Shown here one piece after another: positions 48,727 through 56,992 of a stretch of DNA of 64,000 nt (the stretch's first letter is position 1; every line of letters starts with the position of its first letter). Both the position numbers and the translations under genes were made by a program. This stretch comes from Streptomyces sp. OR43. Its GTDB lineage: Bacteria; Actinomycetota; Actinomycetes; Streptomycetales; Streptomycetaceae. Under the pieces are notes generated by a model, which saw only the letters and a program-made list of their open reading frames with translations, was not told where the DNA came from and did no database searches. The DNA lies in NCBI RefSeq assembly GCF_008042275.1, contig NZ_RDBK01000043.1, forward strand, positions 394,793-458,792. The letters are read 5' to 3'.

Positions 48727-48981
48727 GAAGGCGAGCCTAGGGGCAGCCGGAATCCACAGCCCGGTGGCGGGACCGCGGCCCCGCTCAGCCGCCGGCCGTG
48801 AGCCGGATGGTGCCGATCCGCCCCAACCCCTCGAAGGAGACGACGGCGGTGTTCCCGGCCGGCAGATCGGCGGTCGGCTGGTCGCCTTCCTCGCGCTGCG
48901 GCGCCCCGTGGTGATCGAAGGTGCGGGAATTCTCTCCTGCCGTGCGGGAACCTCCGGGCGGCTGCCGGACACGTATAGGGC

Positions 48982-49629
48982 ATGGAACTGAACGACGCCG
49001 GTCCGGCCGCATTGGTCGGAGGGATATCTGACCGAGAGCTGTGGGCGCGGGCCGTCGACGGCGACCGGGAGGCCTTCGGCCGGATCTTCGACCGGCACGG
49101 GAAGACCGTCTACAACCACCTGTTCCGGCGCACTGCCGACTGGGCCGAGGCCGAGGACCTGACCTCGACCGTGTTCCTGCACGCCTGGCGCCGGCGGTCG
49201 GAGACGGTGCTGGACCGCGACTCGGCCCTGCCGTGGCTACTGGGCATCGCCGACCGTCTGCTGTCGAACACCAGGCGGCGGCTGAGGCGGGCCGAGGCGT
49301 TGCTGCGCCGGCTCGTCTCGCACGAGGAACCGGTGGGCGACCACGCGGACCGCGTCGCCGGCCTGGTCGACGACGAGCTCCGCATGTCGCAGATCCACCG
49401 GGCGCTGGCCCGGCTGCCACGCCATGAGCGCGACGTCGTCGAGCTCTGTGTGTGGTCGGGTCTTGACCAGCAGGCGGCCGCGGCAGCGCTGGGTGTGGCG
49501 GTCGGAACGGTGAAGTCCAGGCTGCACCGGGCGCGGCGGAGGCTGGGAGCCGACCTCGTCGGCACAGCCACCGATCCGGCGTCCTTCAGTTCGATGCATC
49601 CCGTCAACGCGGAAGAGGTCGCACGATGA
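48982..49629 (+). CDS. ECF-type RNA polymerase sigma factor
   Basis: A 215-residue sigma-70 family factor: region 2 (REAFGRIFDRHGKTVYNHLF, WAEAEDLTSTVFLHAWRR) and region 4 (LPRHERDVVELCVWSGLDQQ, AAAALGVAVGTVKSRLHRAR). The segment between regions 2 and 4 is longer than usual. Upstream GGGAACC (48947 region) resembles an ECF -35, so self-regulation is possible. It overlaps the next gene by 4 nt. Confidence 0.9.
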   Translation: MELNDAGPAALVGGISDRELWARAVDGDREAFGRIFDRHGKTVYNHLFRRTADWAEAEDLTSTVFLHAWRRRSETVLDRDSALPWLLGIADRLLSNTRRRLRRAEALLRRLVSHEEPVGDHADRVAGLVDDELRMSQIHRALARLPRHERDVVELCVWSGLDQQAAAAALGVAVGTVKSRLHRARRRLGADLVGTATDPASFSSMHPVNAEEVAR

Positions 49630-50531
49630 ATCACGCCCAGGGTGTTCCTGCGGCTCCTTCCGATCGCGATCTGCCGGACCACCGGCGGACCCGAGAGGAG
49701 CTCCTGATGAAGATCGGCCCCGAGGACAACCGTGTTTCGCTGCGGCGCAGGTGGGGGGTGCCGCTGGGGGTCGCCACCGGCGTGGCCGGGCTGAGTGTGG
49801 CGGCCGTGACCGTCTTCAGCGGGGTGGGAGACGCCAAGCCGCTGCTCGCCGGCCCCGCCGGCAACCCGTCGAGCGCCCCCACGTCACCGGGGCCGAGCAC
49901 GGCGCAGGGCTCCACATCGGGCGGAACCGGTACGGAGCCGTCCTCGGCTCCCGCGGGTTCCGCCGCGGACGACTTCACGATCACCAGCGCCACGACGACC
50001 CCGATCGACGCGGGAACGGTCTCCAAGATCCTTGGCTCCTGCCTGGGCCCGGACGCCTCGCGATTCGACGCGGTGGTCTCGGAGCGCGCCCCCGTCGCCT
50101 CGAAGCACGCGGACGGCGTGGTCGTCGCCGTCGACTCCGCCGGTCAGTACGTGCAGTGCGAGTCGAAGGGCAACAAGGGCAGCAGCCCGGACTCGCCGCC
50201 CACGTTCATCAACGACCGGCTGTGGGGTACCGGGCGCATGATCGGGTACTTCAACTCCGTCATGGAGCCCGCCGGCAAGGGGCGCTACGTCATGCGGGGC
50301 GCCGGGCACTACACGTCGGACGTCGCCAAGGTCACCATCAGCTACGGCGACGACCCGAAGCAGTACCCGGCGTCGATGGCCGGCGGCGCCTTCGCGTACG
50401 CGGCGGCTCTCTCCACCGACAGCTCCGACCCGCACTATTCGGGCCCCGGCCCCTACGTCCACGCCTTCGACGCGTCCGGCAAGGAGATCTACAACCAGAA
50501 GAAGGACCCGCAGTTCAGCGACGAGCAGTAG
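49626..50531 (+). CDS. Single-pass membrane protein coupled to the sigma factor (putative anti-sigma partner)
   Basis: A 301-residue protein: cytoplasmic N-terminus (about 1-40), one helix (VPLGVATGVAGLSVAAVTVF), a Ser/Thr/Pro/Gly linker, then an extracytoplasmic domain with two cysteines (SCLGPDAS, VQCES). Its ATG overlaps the sigma stop (ATGA). Position and topology suit an anti-sigma factor or sensor, but the N-terminus lacks a recognisable zinc-binding HxxxCxxC motif, so the role is inference. Confidence 0.72.
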   Translation: MNHAQGVPAAPSDRDLPDHRRTREELLMKIGPEDNRVSLRRRWGVPLGVATGVAGLSVAAVTVFSGVGDAKPLLAGPAGNPSSAPTSPGPSTAQGSTSGGTGTEPSSAPAGSAADDFTITSATTTPIDAGTVSKILGSCLGPDASRFDAVVSERAPVASKHADGVVVAVDSAGQYVQCESKGNKGSSPDSPPTFINDRLWGTGRMIGYFNSVMEPAGKGRYVMRGAGHYTSDVAKVTISYGDDPKQYPASMAGGAFAYAAALSTDSSDPHYSGPGPYVHAFDASGKEIYNQKKDPQFSDEQ

Positions 50532-50546
50532 GGCGGTTCCCGCGCC

Positions 50547-50587
50547 CGGCCGGCCGCACGCCCTTCTCGCCGGCGTGCGGCCGGCCG
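50547..50587 (+). terminator. Terminator of the sigma operon
   Basis: Perfect 16-bp stem CGGCCGGCCGCACGCC (50547-50562)/GGCGTGCGGCCGGCCG (50572-50587), 9-nt loop. A second imperfect hairpin follows at 50605-50630. Confidence 0.8.
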
Positions 50588-50793
50588 TGCCGTGACGGCG
50601 AAACGGGGCCCGGTCTCTCGACCGAGCCCCTCTCGCTCTCCCCCTGTCAGGCGCCTCCCGATCCCCCCGGACCCCTCCCCGGAAGCTCCTGACTACACCT
50701 ACGACACGGCAGGGCACGGAAGGGTTGCACGCCGGGGCGATCTTTTTTGCCTCCGGGGTCCGGGGCGGCGGAATCCGCCCGCCGGTCAGGGTG

Positions 50794-51630
50794 TCAGCAG
50801 GCGTGCTCCACGTACCGGGCGGCGACCTCCGCCAGGACCTCCGCGCCGTCGCGTGCCCACAGCGCCTCGTTGAAGATCTCCACCTCGATCGGGCCGTCGA
50901 AGCCGGTGGCCTCCACCGCCGTGCGGAAGGCGCGGAAGTCCACGCTGCCGTCGCCGAGTTGGCCCCTGCCCAGCAGGACGCCCGCAGGGAGCGGGGTGAT
51001 CCAGTCGGCGAGCTGGAAGGAGTGGATCCGGCCCGCCGCCCCCGCCCGGGCGATCTGGGCGGGGGCCTGGTCGTCCCACCAGAGGTGGTACGTGTCGACG
51101 ACCACGCCGACCTGCTCGGCCGGGAAGCGTTCCGCGATGTCCAGGGCCTGGGACAGGGTGGAGACCACGCAGCGGTCCGAGGCGAACATCGGGTGCAGCG
51201 GTTCGATGGCCAGGCGTACGTTCCGTTCGGCCGCGTAGGGAACCAGTTCGGCCAGGGCGTCGGCGATGCGTTCGCGGGCGCCGTACAGGTCCTTGCTGCC
51301 CTCCGGGAGGCCGCCCGAGACCAGGACCAGGGTGTCCGTGGACAGGCCCGCCGCCTCGTCGAGCGCCGCGCGGTTGTCGTCGAGGGCGCGGGCCCGCTCG
51401 GCCGGGTCGAGGGCGGTGAAGAAGCCGCCCCGGCAGAGACTGGTGACGGTGAGCCCGTGGTCGGCGAGGAGGGCGGCGGTGCGCGCGACGCCGTACTCCT
51501 GAACCGGGGCCCGCCACAGACCGACCTTGTCCACGCCTGCCTTGGCGCAGCCTTCGGCCAGCTCGGGCAGCGACCACTGCTTGATGGTCTCCTGGTTGAT
51601 GGAGAGCCGGGAGAGGTCCTGGTCGGTCAT
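50794..51630 (-). CDS. Sugar phosphate isomerase/epimerase (TIM barrel)
   Basis: A 278-residue AP-endonuclease-2-like TIM barrel: LSINQETIKQWSLPELAEGC, HGLTVTSLCRGGFFTA, LVLVSGGLPEGSKD, RLAIEPLHPMF and VGVVVDTYHLWW, the metal-binding residues of xylose-isomerase-like enzymes. Its ATG overlaps the DUF993 stop by 4 nt. Third gene of the minus-strand operon of the LacI cluster. Acts on a sugar or cyclitol derivative; the substrate is unknown. Confidence 0.88.
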   Translation of the reverse strand: MTDQDLSRLSINQETIKQWSLPELAEGCAKAGVDKVGLWRAPVQEYGVARTAALLADHGLTVTSLCRGGFFTALDPAERARALDDNRAALDEAAGLSTDTLVLVSGGLPEGSKDLYGARERIADALAELVPYAAERNVRLAIEPLHPMFASDRCVVSTLSQALDIAERFPAEQVGVVVDTYHLWWDDQAPAQIARAGAAGRIHSFQLADWITPLPAGVLLGRGQLGDGSVDFRAFRTAVEATGFDGPIEVEIFNEALWARDGAEVLAEVAARYVEHAC

Positions 51631-52772
51631 CGGGTGCCTCCTTGCACGGTGAGCAGCGCGCGCATCCGCGACTCGGCCAGTTCCGGGTCGGGGAACAGGC
51701 CCAGGCGGTCCGCCAGTTCATAGGCCTTCGCCAGGTGCGGCAGGGAGCGGGCCGAGTGCAGGCCGCCCACCATCGTGAAGTGGTCCTGGTGGCCGGCCAG
51801 CCAGGCGAGGAACACCACGCCCGTCTTGTAGTAGCGGGTGGGCGACTGGAAGAGGTGGCGCGACAACTCAACCGTCGGGTCGAGGAGTTCGCGGAATCCC
51901 TTGGTGTCCCCGGTGTCCAGGACCCGTACCGCGTGGGCGGCCAGCGGGCCGAGCGGGTCGAAGATGCCGAGCAGGGCGTGGCTGAAGCCGCGGTCGTCGC
52001 CGGCGATCAGCTCGGGGTAGTTGAAGTCGTCCCCGGTGTAGCAGCGCACCCCGCTCGGGAGTCGGCGGCGGACGTCGATCTCGCGCTCCGCGTCGAGGAG
52101 CGAGATCTTGATGCCGTCGACCTTGTCGGGGTGTTCGGCGATGACCTGGAGGAAGGTGTCGGTGGCCGCGTCCAGGTCGGTGGAGCCCCAGTAGCCGTCG
52201 AGCGCCGGGTCGAACATCGGGCCCAGCCAGTGCAGGACGACCGGTTCGGTGGCCTGGCGGAGGAGATGCGCGTACGTGTCCAGGTAGTCCTGCGGGCCCT
52301 TGGCGGCGGCGGCCAGCGCACGGGAGGCCATCAGGATCGCCTGGGCGCCGCTCTCCTCGACGAGGGCGAGCTGCTCCTCGTACGCGGACCGCACCTCGGC
52401 GAGCGTGGCCGGGCCGGCGGGGAGCTGGTCGGTGCCGACGCCGCAGGCGATGGCACCGCCGACGGACCTGGCCTCGGCGGACGAGCGCCGGATGAGCTCG
52501 GCGGCGCCGGCCCAGTCCAGGCCCATGCCGCGCTGGGCGGTGTCCATGGCCTCGGCGACGCCCAGACCGTGCGACCAGAGATGACGACGGAACGCGAGGG
52601 TGGCGTCCCAGTCGACGGCGGCCGGTGAGTCGGGGCTGATGTCGGCATACGGGTCCGCGACGACGTGGGCCGCGGAGAAGACCGTACGGGAGGCCAGGGG
52701 CGCGCCGCCGGGGGCGAGGTCGAGCGGGGTGGTGCGGGGCTCGTACGGGCCCTGCGGGAGGTGGATCGTCAT
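51627..52772 (-). CDS. DUF993 / dihydrodipicolinate synthase-like aldolase
   Basis: A 381-residue TIM-barrel protein of the DUF993 family, related to DapA-type aldolases: GGAIACGVGTDQLPAGPATL, DGIKISLLDAEREIDVRRRL (Lys of a Schiff-base position in the barrel) and VRCYTGDDFNYPELIAGDDR. Proposed to cleave a keto-acid or sugar product. ATG at 52772 overlaps the stop of a 14-codon mini-ORF and sits in a 41-bp duplicated junction. Coupled to the isomerase gene downstream. Confidence 0.85.
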   Translation of the reverse strand: MTIHLPQGPYEPRTTPLDLAPGGAPLASRTVFSAAHVVADPYADISPDSPAAVDWDATLAFRRHLWSHGLGVAEAMDTAQRGMGLDWAGAAELIRRSSAEARSVGGAIACGVGTDQLPAGPATLAEVRSAYEEQLALVEESGAQAILMASRALAAAAKGPQDYLDTYAHLLRQATEPVVLHWLGPMFDPALDGYWGSTDLDAATDTFLQVIAEHPDKVDGIKISLLDAEREIDVRRRLPSGVRCYTGDDFNYPELIAGDDRGFSHALLGIFDPLGPLAAHAVRVLDTGDTKGFRELLDPTVELSRHLFQSPTRYYKTGVVFLAWLAGHQDHFTMVGGLHSARSLPHLAKAYELADRLGLFPDPELAESRMRALLTVQGGTR

Positions 52773-52871
52773 GCGGTCAACTCCGGTGCTTCCTGCGGGA
52801 GGCGGATCGTCACGGTGTCCACTCCGGTGCGACGGGGGTGCGGCGCTGCGTCACAGGGTCAGCTCCGGCAC
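52751..52871 (-). repeat. Three 41-bp copies of a gene junction
   Basis: Copies at 52751-52789, 52792-52830 (34 of 39 bases identical) and a diverged third at 52833-52871 (about 25 of 39), exact 41-bp period. Each holds CCGGAG, a start- or stop-type codon and ACGATC-like bases. The unit is the join of the Gfo/Idh C-terminus (PELT) and the DUF993 start (TIxLPQ). Confidence 0.7.
52769..52813 (-). CDS. 14-residue mini-ORF coupled to the DUF993 gene
   Basis: GTG-initiated frame VTIRLPQEAPELTA, with GGAG 9 nt upstream, ending in a TGA that overlaps the DUF993 ATG (ATGA). Its first half copies the DUF993 N-terminus (MTIHLPQ) and its end copies the Gfo/Idh C-terminus (PELTL), so it arose from the 41-bp duplication. 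Could keep ribosomes on the message; may equally be a relic. Confidence 0.4.
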   Translation of the reverse strand: MTIRLPQEAPELTA

Positions 52872-54002
52872 GTCGAAGCGGCGGCCCTCGGCGGAGGACT
52901 TGAGGCCGAGCTCGGCGAGCTGGACGCCGCGCGCGCCGGCCATCAGGTCCCAGGCGTAGGGCTCGTCGAGCACGATGTGACGGAGGAACAGCTCCCACTG
53001 GGCCTTGAAGCCGTTGTCGAAGACCGCGTTGTCCGGGACTTCCTGCCACTGGTCGCGGAAGGACTCGGTGACCGGGAGGTCAGGGTTCCAGACCGGCTTG
53101 GGGGTCGCCGAGCGGTGCTGGACGCGGCAGTTCCGCAGACCCGCGACGGCGGAGCCGTGGGTGCCGTCGACCTGGAACTCGACGAGCTCGTCGCGGTTGA
53201 CCCGGACCGTCCAGGAGGAGTTGATCTGGGCGACCGCGCCGCCCTCCAGCTGGAAGATGCCGTACGCGGCGTCGTCCGCGGTCGCGGCGTACGGCTTGCC
53301 GTGCTCGTCCCAGCGCTCGGGAACGTGCGTCTGGACGTGGGCCTGGACGGTGGTGACCCGGCCGAACAGCTCGTGGAGCACGTACTCCCAGTGCGGGAAC
53401 ATGTCGACGACGATGCCGCCGCCGTCCTCCGCACGGTAGTTCCACGAGGGCCGCTGGGCCTCCTGCCAGTCGCCCTCGAAGACCCAGTAGCCGAACTCGC
53501 CGCGCACGGAGAGGATCTCGCCGAAGAAGCCGCCGTCGATGAGGCGCTTCAGCTTGAGCAGGCCCGGCAGGAAGATCTTGTCCTGGACGACACCGTGCTT
53601 GATGCCGGCGTCGCGGGCGAGGCGGGCGAGGTCGAGGGCGCCCTCGACGTCCGTGGCGGTGGGCTTCTCGGTGTAGATGTGCTTGCCCGCCGCGATGGCC
53701 TTCTTGATCGCCTCGACGCGCGCCGAGGTGACCTGCGCGTCGAAGTAGATGTCGATGGTGTCGTCGGCGAGGACCGCGTCCAGGTCGGTCGACCACTCGG
53801 TCAGACCGTGCTGCTCGGCGAGTGCCTCCAGCGCGTGGGCGCGGCGGCCGACGAGGACGGGCTCGGGCCACAGCACGTCGCCGTTGCCGATGTCGAGGCC
53901 GCCCTGCTCGCGGATCGCGAGGACCGAGCGCACCAGGTGCTGCCGGTATCCCATGCGACCCGTGACGCCGTTCATGGCGATGCGCACTGTCCTGCGTGTC
54001 AC
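52851..54002 (-). CDS. Gfo/Idh/MocA-family oxidoreductase
   Basis: A 383-residue NAD(P)-dependent sugar or cyclitol dehydrogenase: RIAMNGVTGRMGYRQHLVRS (Rossmann), GKHIYTEKPTA (EKP motif binding cofactor and substrate), and GEFGYWVFEGDWQEAQRPSW in the substrate domain. GTG at 54002 is supported by GGAGG 7 nt upstream. First gene of the operon, divergent from lacI with a palindrome between. Substrate unknown. Confidence 0.9.
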   Translation of the reverse strand: MTRRTVRIAMNGVTGRMGYRQHLVRSVLAIREQGGLDIGNGDVLWPEPVLVGRRAHALEALAEQHGLTEWSTDLDAVLADDTIDIYFDAQVTSARVEAIKKAIAAGKHIYTEKPTATDVEGALDLARLARDAGIKHGVVQDKIFLPGLLKLKRLIDGGFFGEILSVRGEFGYWVFEGDWQEAQRPSWNYRAEDGGGIVVDMFPHWEYVLHELFGRVTTVQAHVQTHVPERWDEHGKPYAATADDAAYGIFQLEGGAVAQINSSWTVRVNRDELVEFQVDGTHGSAVAGLRNCRVQHRSATPKPVWNPDLPVTESFRDQWQEVPDNAVFDNGFKAQWELFLRHIVLDEPYAWDLMAGARGVQLAELGLKSSAEGRRFDVPELTL

Positions 54003-54027
54003 GAAAGTTCCTCCATACAGCCGTAGC

Positions 54028-54035
54028 AAGCGCTT
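54028..54035. promoter_or_regulatory. Putative LacI operator
   Basis: AAGCGCTT core inside GCAAGCGCTTTC, between the divergent Gfo/Idh and lacI genes. The central CG palindrome is typical of LacI-family sites; it lies 26 bp before the dehydrogenase start. Confidence 0.65.
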
Positions 54036-54137
54036 TCTATGCGGTATGACGCTAGCCTGCCGACAGCGGCCTGGACAAGAGGGGGCGCGCTGATTGGTTT
54101 GGTCCACTCCCCCCTCGTCACTTCTCGGAGGAATTCG

Positions 54138-55202
54138 ATGACAGTCACCCTGGCGGACGTGGCGGCTCGCGCCCGGGTGTCCCCGGCCACCGTCTCCCGT
54201 GTGCTGAACGGCAATTACCCGGTGGCGACGTCCACCCGGGAGCGGGTGCTGCGTGCGGTGGACGACCTGGACTACGTGCTCAACGGGCCCGCGAGTTCAC
54301 TCGCCGCGGCCACGTCCGACCTGATCGGGATCCTGGTCAACGACATCGCCGACCCGTTCTTCGGGATCATGGCGGGCGCGGCCCAGACGGAGATCGGCGG
54401 CCCGGGCGACGGTTCGGGCCGGGCGGGCGGCGAGAAGCTCGCGATCGTCTGCAACACCGGCGGCACCCCGGAGCGCGAGCTCACCTATCTGACCCTGCTC
54501 CAGCGCCAGCGCGCCGCGGCCGTCGTCCTCACCGGCGGCGCGGTCGAGGACCCGGCCCACCAGGCCGCGGTCTCCGCGAAGCTGGCGAAACTCGCGGACG
54601 CGGGCACCCGGGTGGTGCTCTGCGGACGCCCCCCGCTGGCCGACAACACCTCCGTGGTGGCCGCGCTGGCCTTCGACAACCGCGGCGGCGGCCGGCGTCT
54701 CACCGAGCACCTGCTCTCGCTGGGCCACCGGAACATCGGCTACGTCGCGGGCCCGGTGGAGCGGACCACGACCCGCCACCGGCTGGAGGGCCACCGCGAC
54801 GCGATGAAGGCCGTGGGGCTCGTGGGCGACGAGGACCGGCTCACCGTGCACGGCTCCTACGACCGGCGCTCCGGCTACGACGCCACGGTCGAACTCCTGC
54901 GCCGCGAACCGGGGATCACCGCCGTGGTCGCGGCCAACGACACGGTCGCCCTGGGTGCCACCGCGGCGATCCGCGACCGCGGACTGCGCATCCCCGAGGA
55001 CATCTCGGTGGCGGGCTTCGACGACCTGCCGTTCTCCGTGGACGTGGTCCCGGCCCTGACCACCGTACGGCTGCCGCTCTTCGAGGCGGGCGCCCGGGCG
55101 GGCCGGCTGGCGACCGGCAAGGACGCTCCGCCGCCGGGCGGCATCGCGACGATCGCCGCGGAGCTGATGGTGCGCGGCTCGACGGCCCCGCCCCGGCGAT
55201 GA
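54138..55202 (+). CDS. LacI-family transcriptional regulator
   Basis: A 354-residue LacI repressor: [20 protein letters not shown] (HTH plus hinge VLNGNYPVA), then a periplasmic-binding-like ligand domain ([43 protein letters not shown]). A Gly-rich insert ([14 protein letters not shown], about residue 95) is unusual. SD GGAGGAATTC precedes the ATG. Probably represses the flanking sugar genes until the sugar appears. Confidence 0.92.
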   Translation: MTVTLADVAARARVSPATVSRVLNGNYPVATSTRERVLRAVDDLDYVLNGPASSLAAATSDLIGILVNDIADPFFGIMAGAAQTEIGGPGDGSGRAGGEKLAIVCNTGGTPERELTYLTLLQRQRAAAVVLTGGAVEDPAHQAAVSAKLAKLADAGTRVVLCGRPPLADNTSVVAALAFDNRGGGRRLTEHLLSLGHRNIGYVAGPVERTTTRHRLEGHRDAMKAVGLVGDEDRLTVHGSYDRRSGYDATVELLRREPGITAVVAANDTVALGATAAIRDRGLRIPEDISVAGFDDLPFSVDVVPALTTVRLPLFEAGARAGRLATGKDAPPPGGIATIAAELMVRGSTAPPRR

Positions 55203-55276
55203 GAGCAGGACCGCGGGAGGCGGGCGTGCGCGGCGCCGCCGGGGCCGGGTGAGTCGCACGGCACGGACGGGGCACG

Positions 55277-55310
55277 CGTGCGACGCACCCGGGCCCGGGT
55301 GCGTCGCACG
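55277..55310. terminator. 34-bp perfect palindrome after lacI
   Basis: Arms CGTGCGACGCACCCGGG (55277-55293) and CCCGGGTGCGTCGCACG (55294-55310), no spacer, 75 bp after the lacI stop. Likely lacI terminator; it also begins the repeat array. Confidence 0.55.
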
Positions 55311-55561
55311 GTACGGGCCGGGGTACGCGCCTGACGCACCCGGCCGGGGGCGAGTCGCACCGCACGGACCGGGGTACGCGCCGGACGCGCCCGGTCCTGG
55401 GTGCGTCGCACGGTACGGACCGGGGTACGCGCCTGACGCACCCGGTCCTGGGTGCGTCGCACGGTACGGACCGGGGTACGCGCCTGACGCACCCGGCCGG
55501 GGGCGAGTCGCACCGCACGGACCGGGGTACGCGCCGGACGCGCCCGGTCCGTACCGTGCAG
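55282..55561. repeat. 51-bp tandem repeat array between lacI and the isomerase gene
   Basis: Five full units (55282, 55333, 55384, 55435, 55486) and a partial sixth (55537-55561), 51 bp each. Two forms: type A (units 1, 3, 4; hairpin arms GACGCACCC/GGGTGCGTC) and type B (units 2, 5; GGCGAGTCGCACC). Units 2-3 and 5-6 are related pairs, so the block grew by duplication of a larger piece. No gene lies in 55203-55590. Confidence 0.85.
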
Positions 55562-55590
55562 GGGCGCATACCGACGGAAGGAACACGCAC

Positions 55591-56379
55591 GTGAAGCTCG
55601 CCTTCTCCACCCTCGGGGTTCCGGGACTGCCGATGGCCGAGGTCGTCCGGCTGGCCGCCGGGCACGGCTACCAGGGGGTGGAGCTGCGCGCCCACCCCGA
55701 GGAGCCGGTGCACCCCGGCCTCACCAAGGCCGAACGGGCCGCTGTCGCCGCTGAGTTCGAGCGGGGCGGGGTCGAGATCCTGACCGTGGCCGGTTACGTA
55801 CGGGCGGCCGCCGAGGGCGAGGACCAGCCGGTGCTGGACGAGCTCGCCGGGCTGATCGAGCTGGCCCACGATCTGGGCGCGTCAAACGTCCGGGTCTTCC
55901 CGGGCGGCGGCGACCAGGACCCCGGAGCCGCCGACGCCACGGCCGCCCGCCGGCTGGCCGCCGCCGCGCCGTACGCCGCCGACCTGGGCGTACGCGTCCT
56001 GCTGGAGACCCACGACTCGCACCGAGCGGGGGCCGATGTGGCCCGGGTGGTCGGCACGGTCGGGCACGGGAGCATCGGCGCGTTGTGGGACGTCATGCAC
56101 ACCTGGCTGGCGGGCGAGGAGCCGGTGGCGAGCCATGCGGTGCTGGCCCCGCACCTGGGATACGTACAGGTGAAGGACATCGCCTCGGCCGAGGACACCA
56201 CGCCGGTGGCCCTGGGTGCGGGGGTCCTGCCGCTGCGGGCCTGCCTGGACACGCTCGACGCGGACAGCTGGGTCTGCTGGGAGTACGAGAAGCGCTGGCA
56301 CCCGGAGGCGGCGGAGCTGCCGGGGATGCTCGCCGCGGGGCGCGAGCACCTGCTGCGGCTCGGGGCGCCGAAGGACTGA
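55591..56379 (+). CDS. Sugar phosphate isomerase/epimerase (TIM barrel)
   Basis: A 262-residue TIM barrel, GTG start with GGAAGGA upstream: [65 protein letters not shown] and [10 protein letters not shown] with the metal-binding acids. Different from the minus-strand isomerase, so the cluster has two. Likely acts on the same unknown substrate route. Confidence 0.9.
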   Translation: MKLAFSTLGVPGLPMAEVVRLAAGHGYQGVELRAHPEEPVHPGLTKAERAAVAAEFERGGVEILTVAGYVRAAAEGEDQPVLDELAGLIELAHDLGASNVRVFPGGGDQDPGAADATAARRLAAAAPYAADLGVRVLLETHDSHRAGADVARVVGTVGHGSIGALWDVMHTWLAGEEPVASHAVLAPHLGYVQVKDIASAEDTTPVALGAGVLPLRACLDTLDADSWVCWEYEKRWHPEAAELPGMLAAGREHLLRLGAPKD

Positions 56380-56501
56380 AACGGGTGCGGGGAGAACCTC
56401 CGTCCATGAGCAACAGGTCGTCCCCGCAGGCCCTCAGCCGTCGCCCTCAGCGGCCGCCAGCGGCCCTCGGCCACCCTCGCGCCTCAGCGACCTCAGCGAC
56501 C

Positions 56502-56900
56502 TCAGCGAGCGAACTTCTCGATGGCGGCCGGTGTGACGGGAGTGAAGAAGTTGACGAGGTTGCCGTCGGGGTCGCGGAACAGGAGCGCGCGGTTGCCCCA
56601 GGGCATGGTGGTCGGCTCGTTGACGAAGTCGTCCACGAAGCCGGTCAGGTTCTTGTGCACGCTGTCCACGTCGTCGACGAGGAATTCGAGGATGACGCTG
56701 TGGTTGTCGGCCGGGCGGGCGGAGCCGGGCGCGAACAGCGGGACGGTGCGGGTGCTGCCGATCGCGAGGGTGGCGGAGGCGGTCCTGAGCTCGGCGAAGT
56801 CCTCGTTGGACCAGTCGGCGGTTACTCCGGTGGCGCGCTCGTAGAAGTCGACGAGGCGGGCGACATCGCCCGTGATGATGCGGATGGAGACGAAGTCCAT
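56502..56900 (-). CDS. VOC (glyoxalase-like) family protein
   Basis: A 132-residue VOC protein: VSIRIITGDVARLVDFYERA, VILEFLVDDVDSVHKNL and LLFRDPDGNLVNFFTPV. Metal ligands cannot be confirmed. SD AGGAGAAG precedes the ATG. Divergent from a WYL regulator, with a long palindrome between. A 9-bp CCTCAGCGA repeat (three copies) lies just beyond its stop. Confidence 0.87.
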   Translation of the reverse strand: MDFVSIRIITGDVARLVDFYERATGVTADWSNEDFAELRTASATLAIGSTRTVPLFAPGSARPADNHSVILEFLVDDVDSVHKNLTGFVDDFVNEPTTMPWGNRALLFRDPDGNLVNFFTPVTPAAIEKFAR

Positions 56901-56948
56901 GGGTCTTCTCCTGGCTGGTCGGTGTTCCTGACCAGCACGCTACGGCCG

Positions 56949-56973
56949 ATACCGGGCGGAATCCGCCCGGTAT
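56949..56973. promoter_or_regulatory. 25-bp palindromic operator between VOC and WYL genes
   Basis: Perfect inverted repeat, arms ATACCGGGCGGA (56949-56960) and TCCGCCCGGTAT (56962-56973), 1-bp centre. It covers a possible early ATG at 56972, so the WYL start at 56993 is preferred. Confidence 0.75.
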
Positions 56974-56992
56974 GTGCGGGAGACTTCTGAGC

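Noticed and set aside
55282..55561. CRISPR array
   Set aside because: The repeats are contiguous with no unique spacers and no cas genes are near; it is a tandem repeat.
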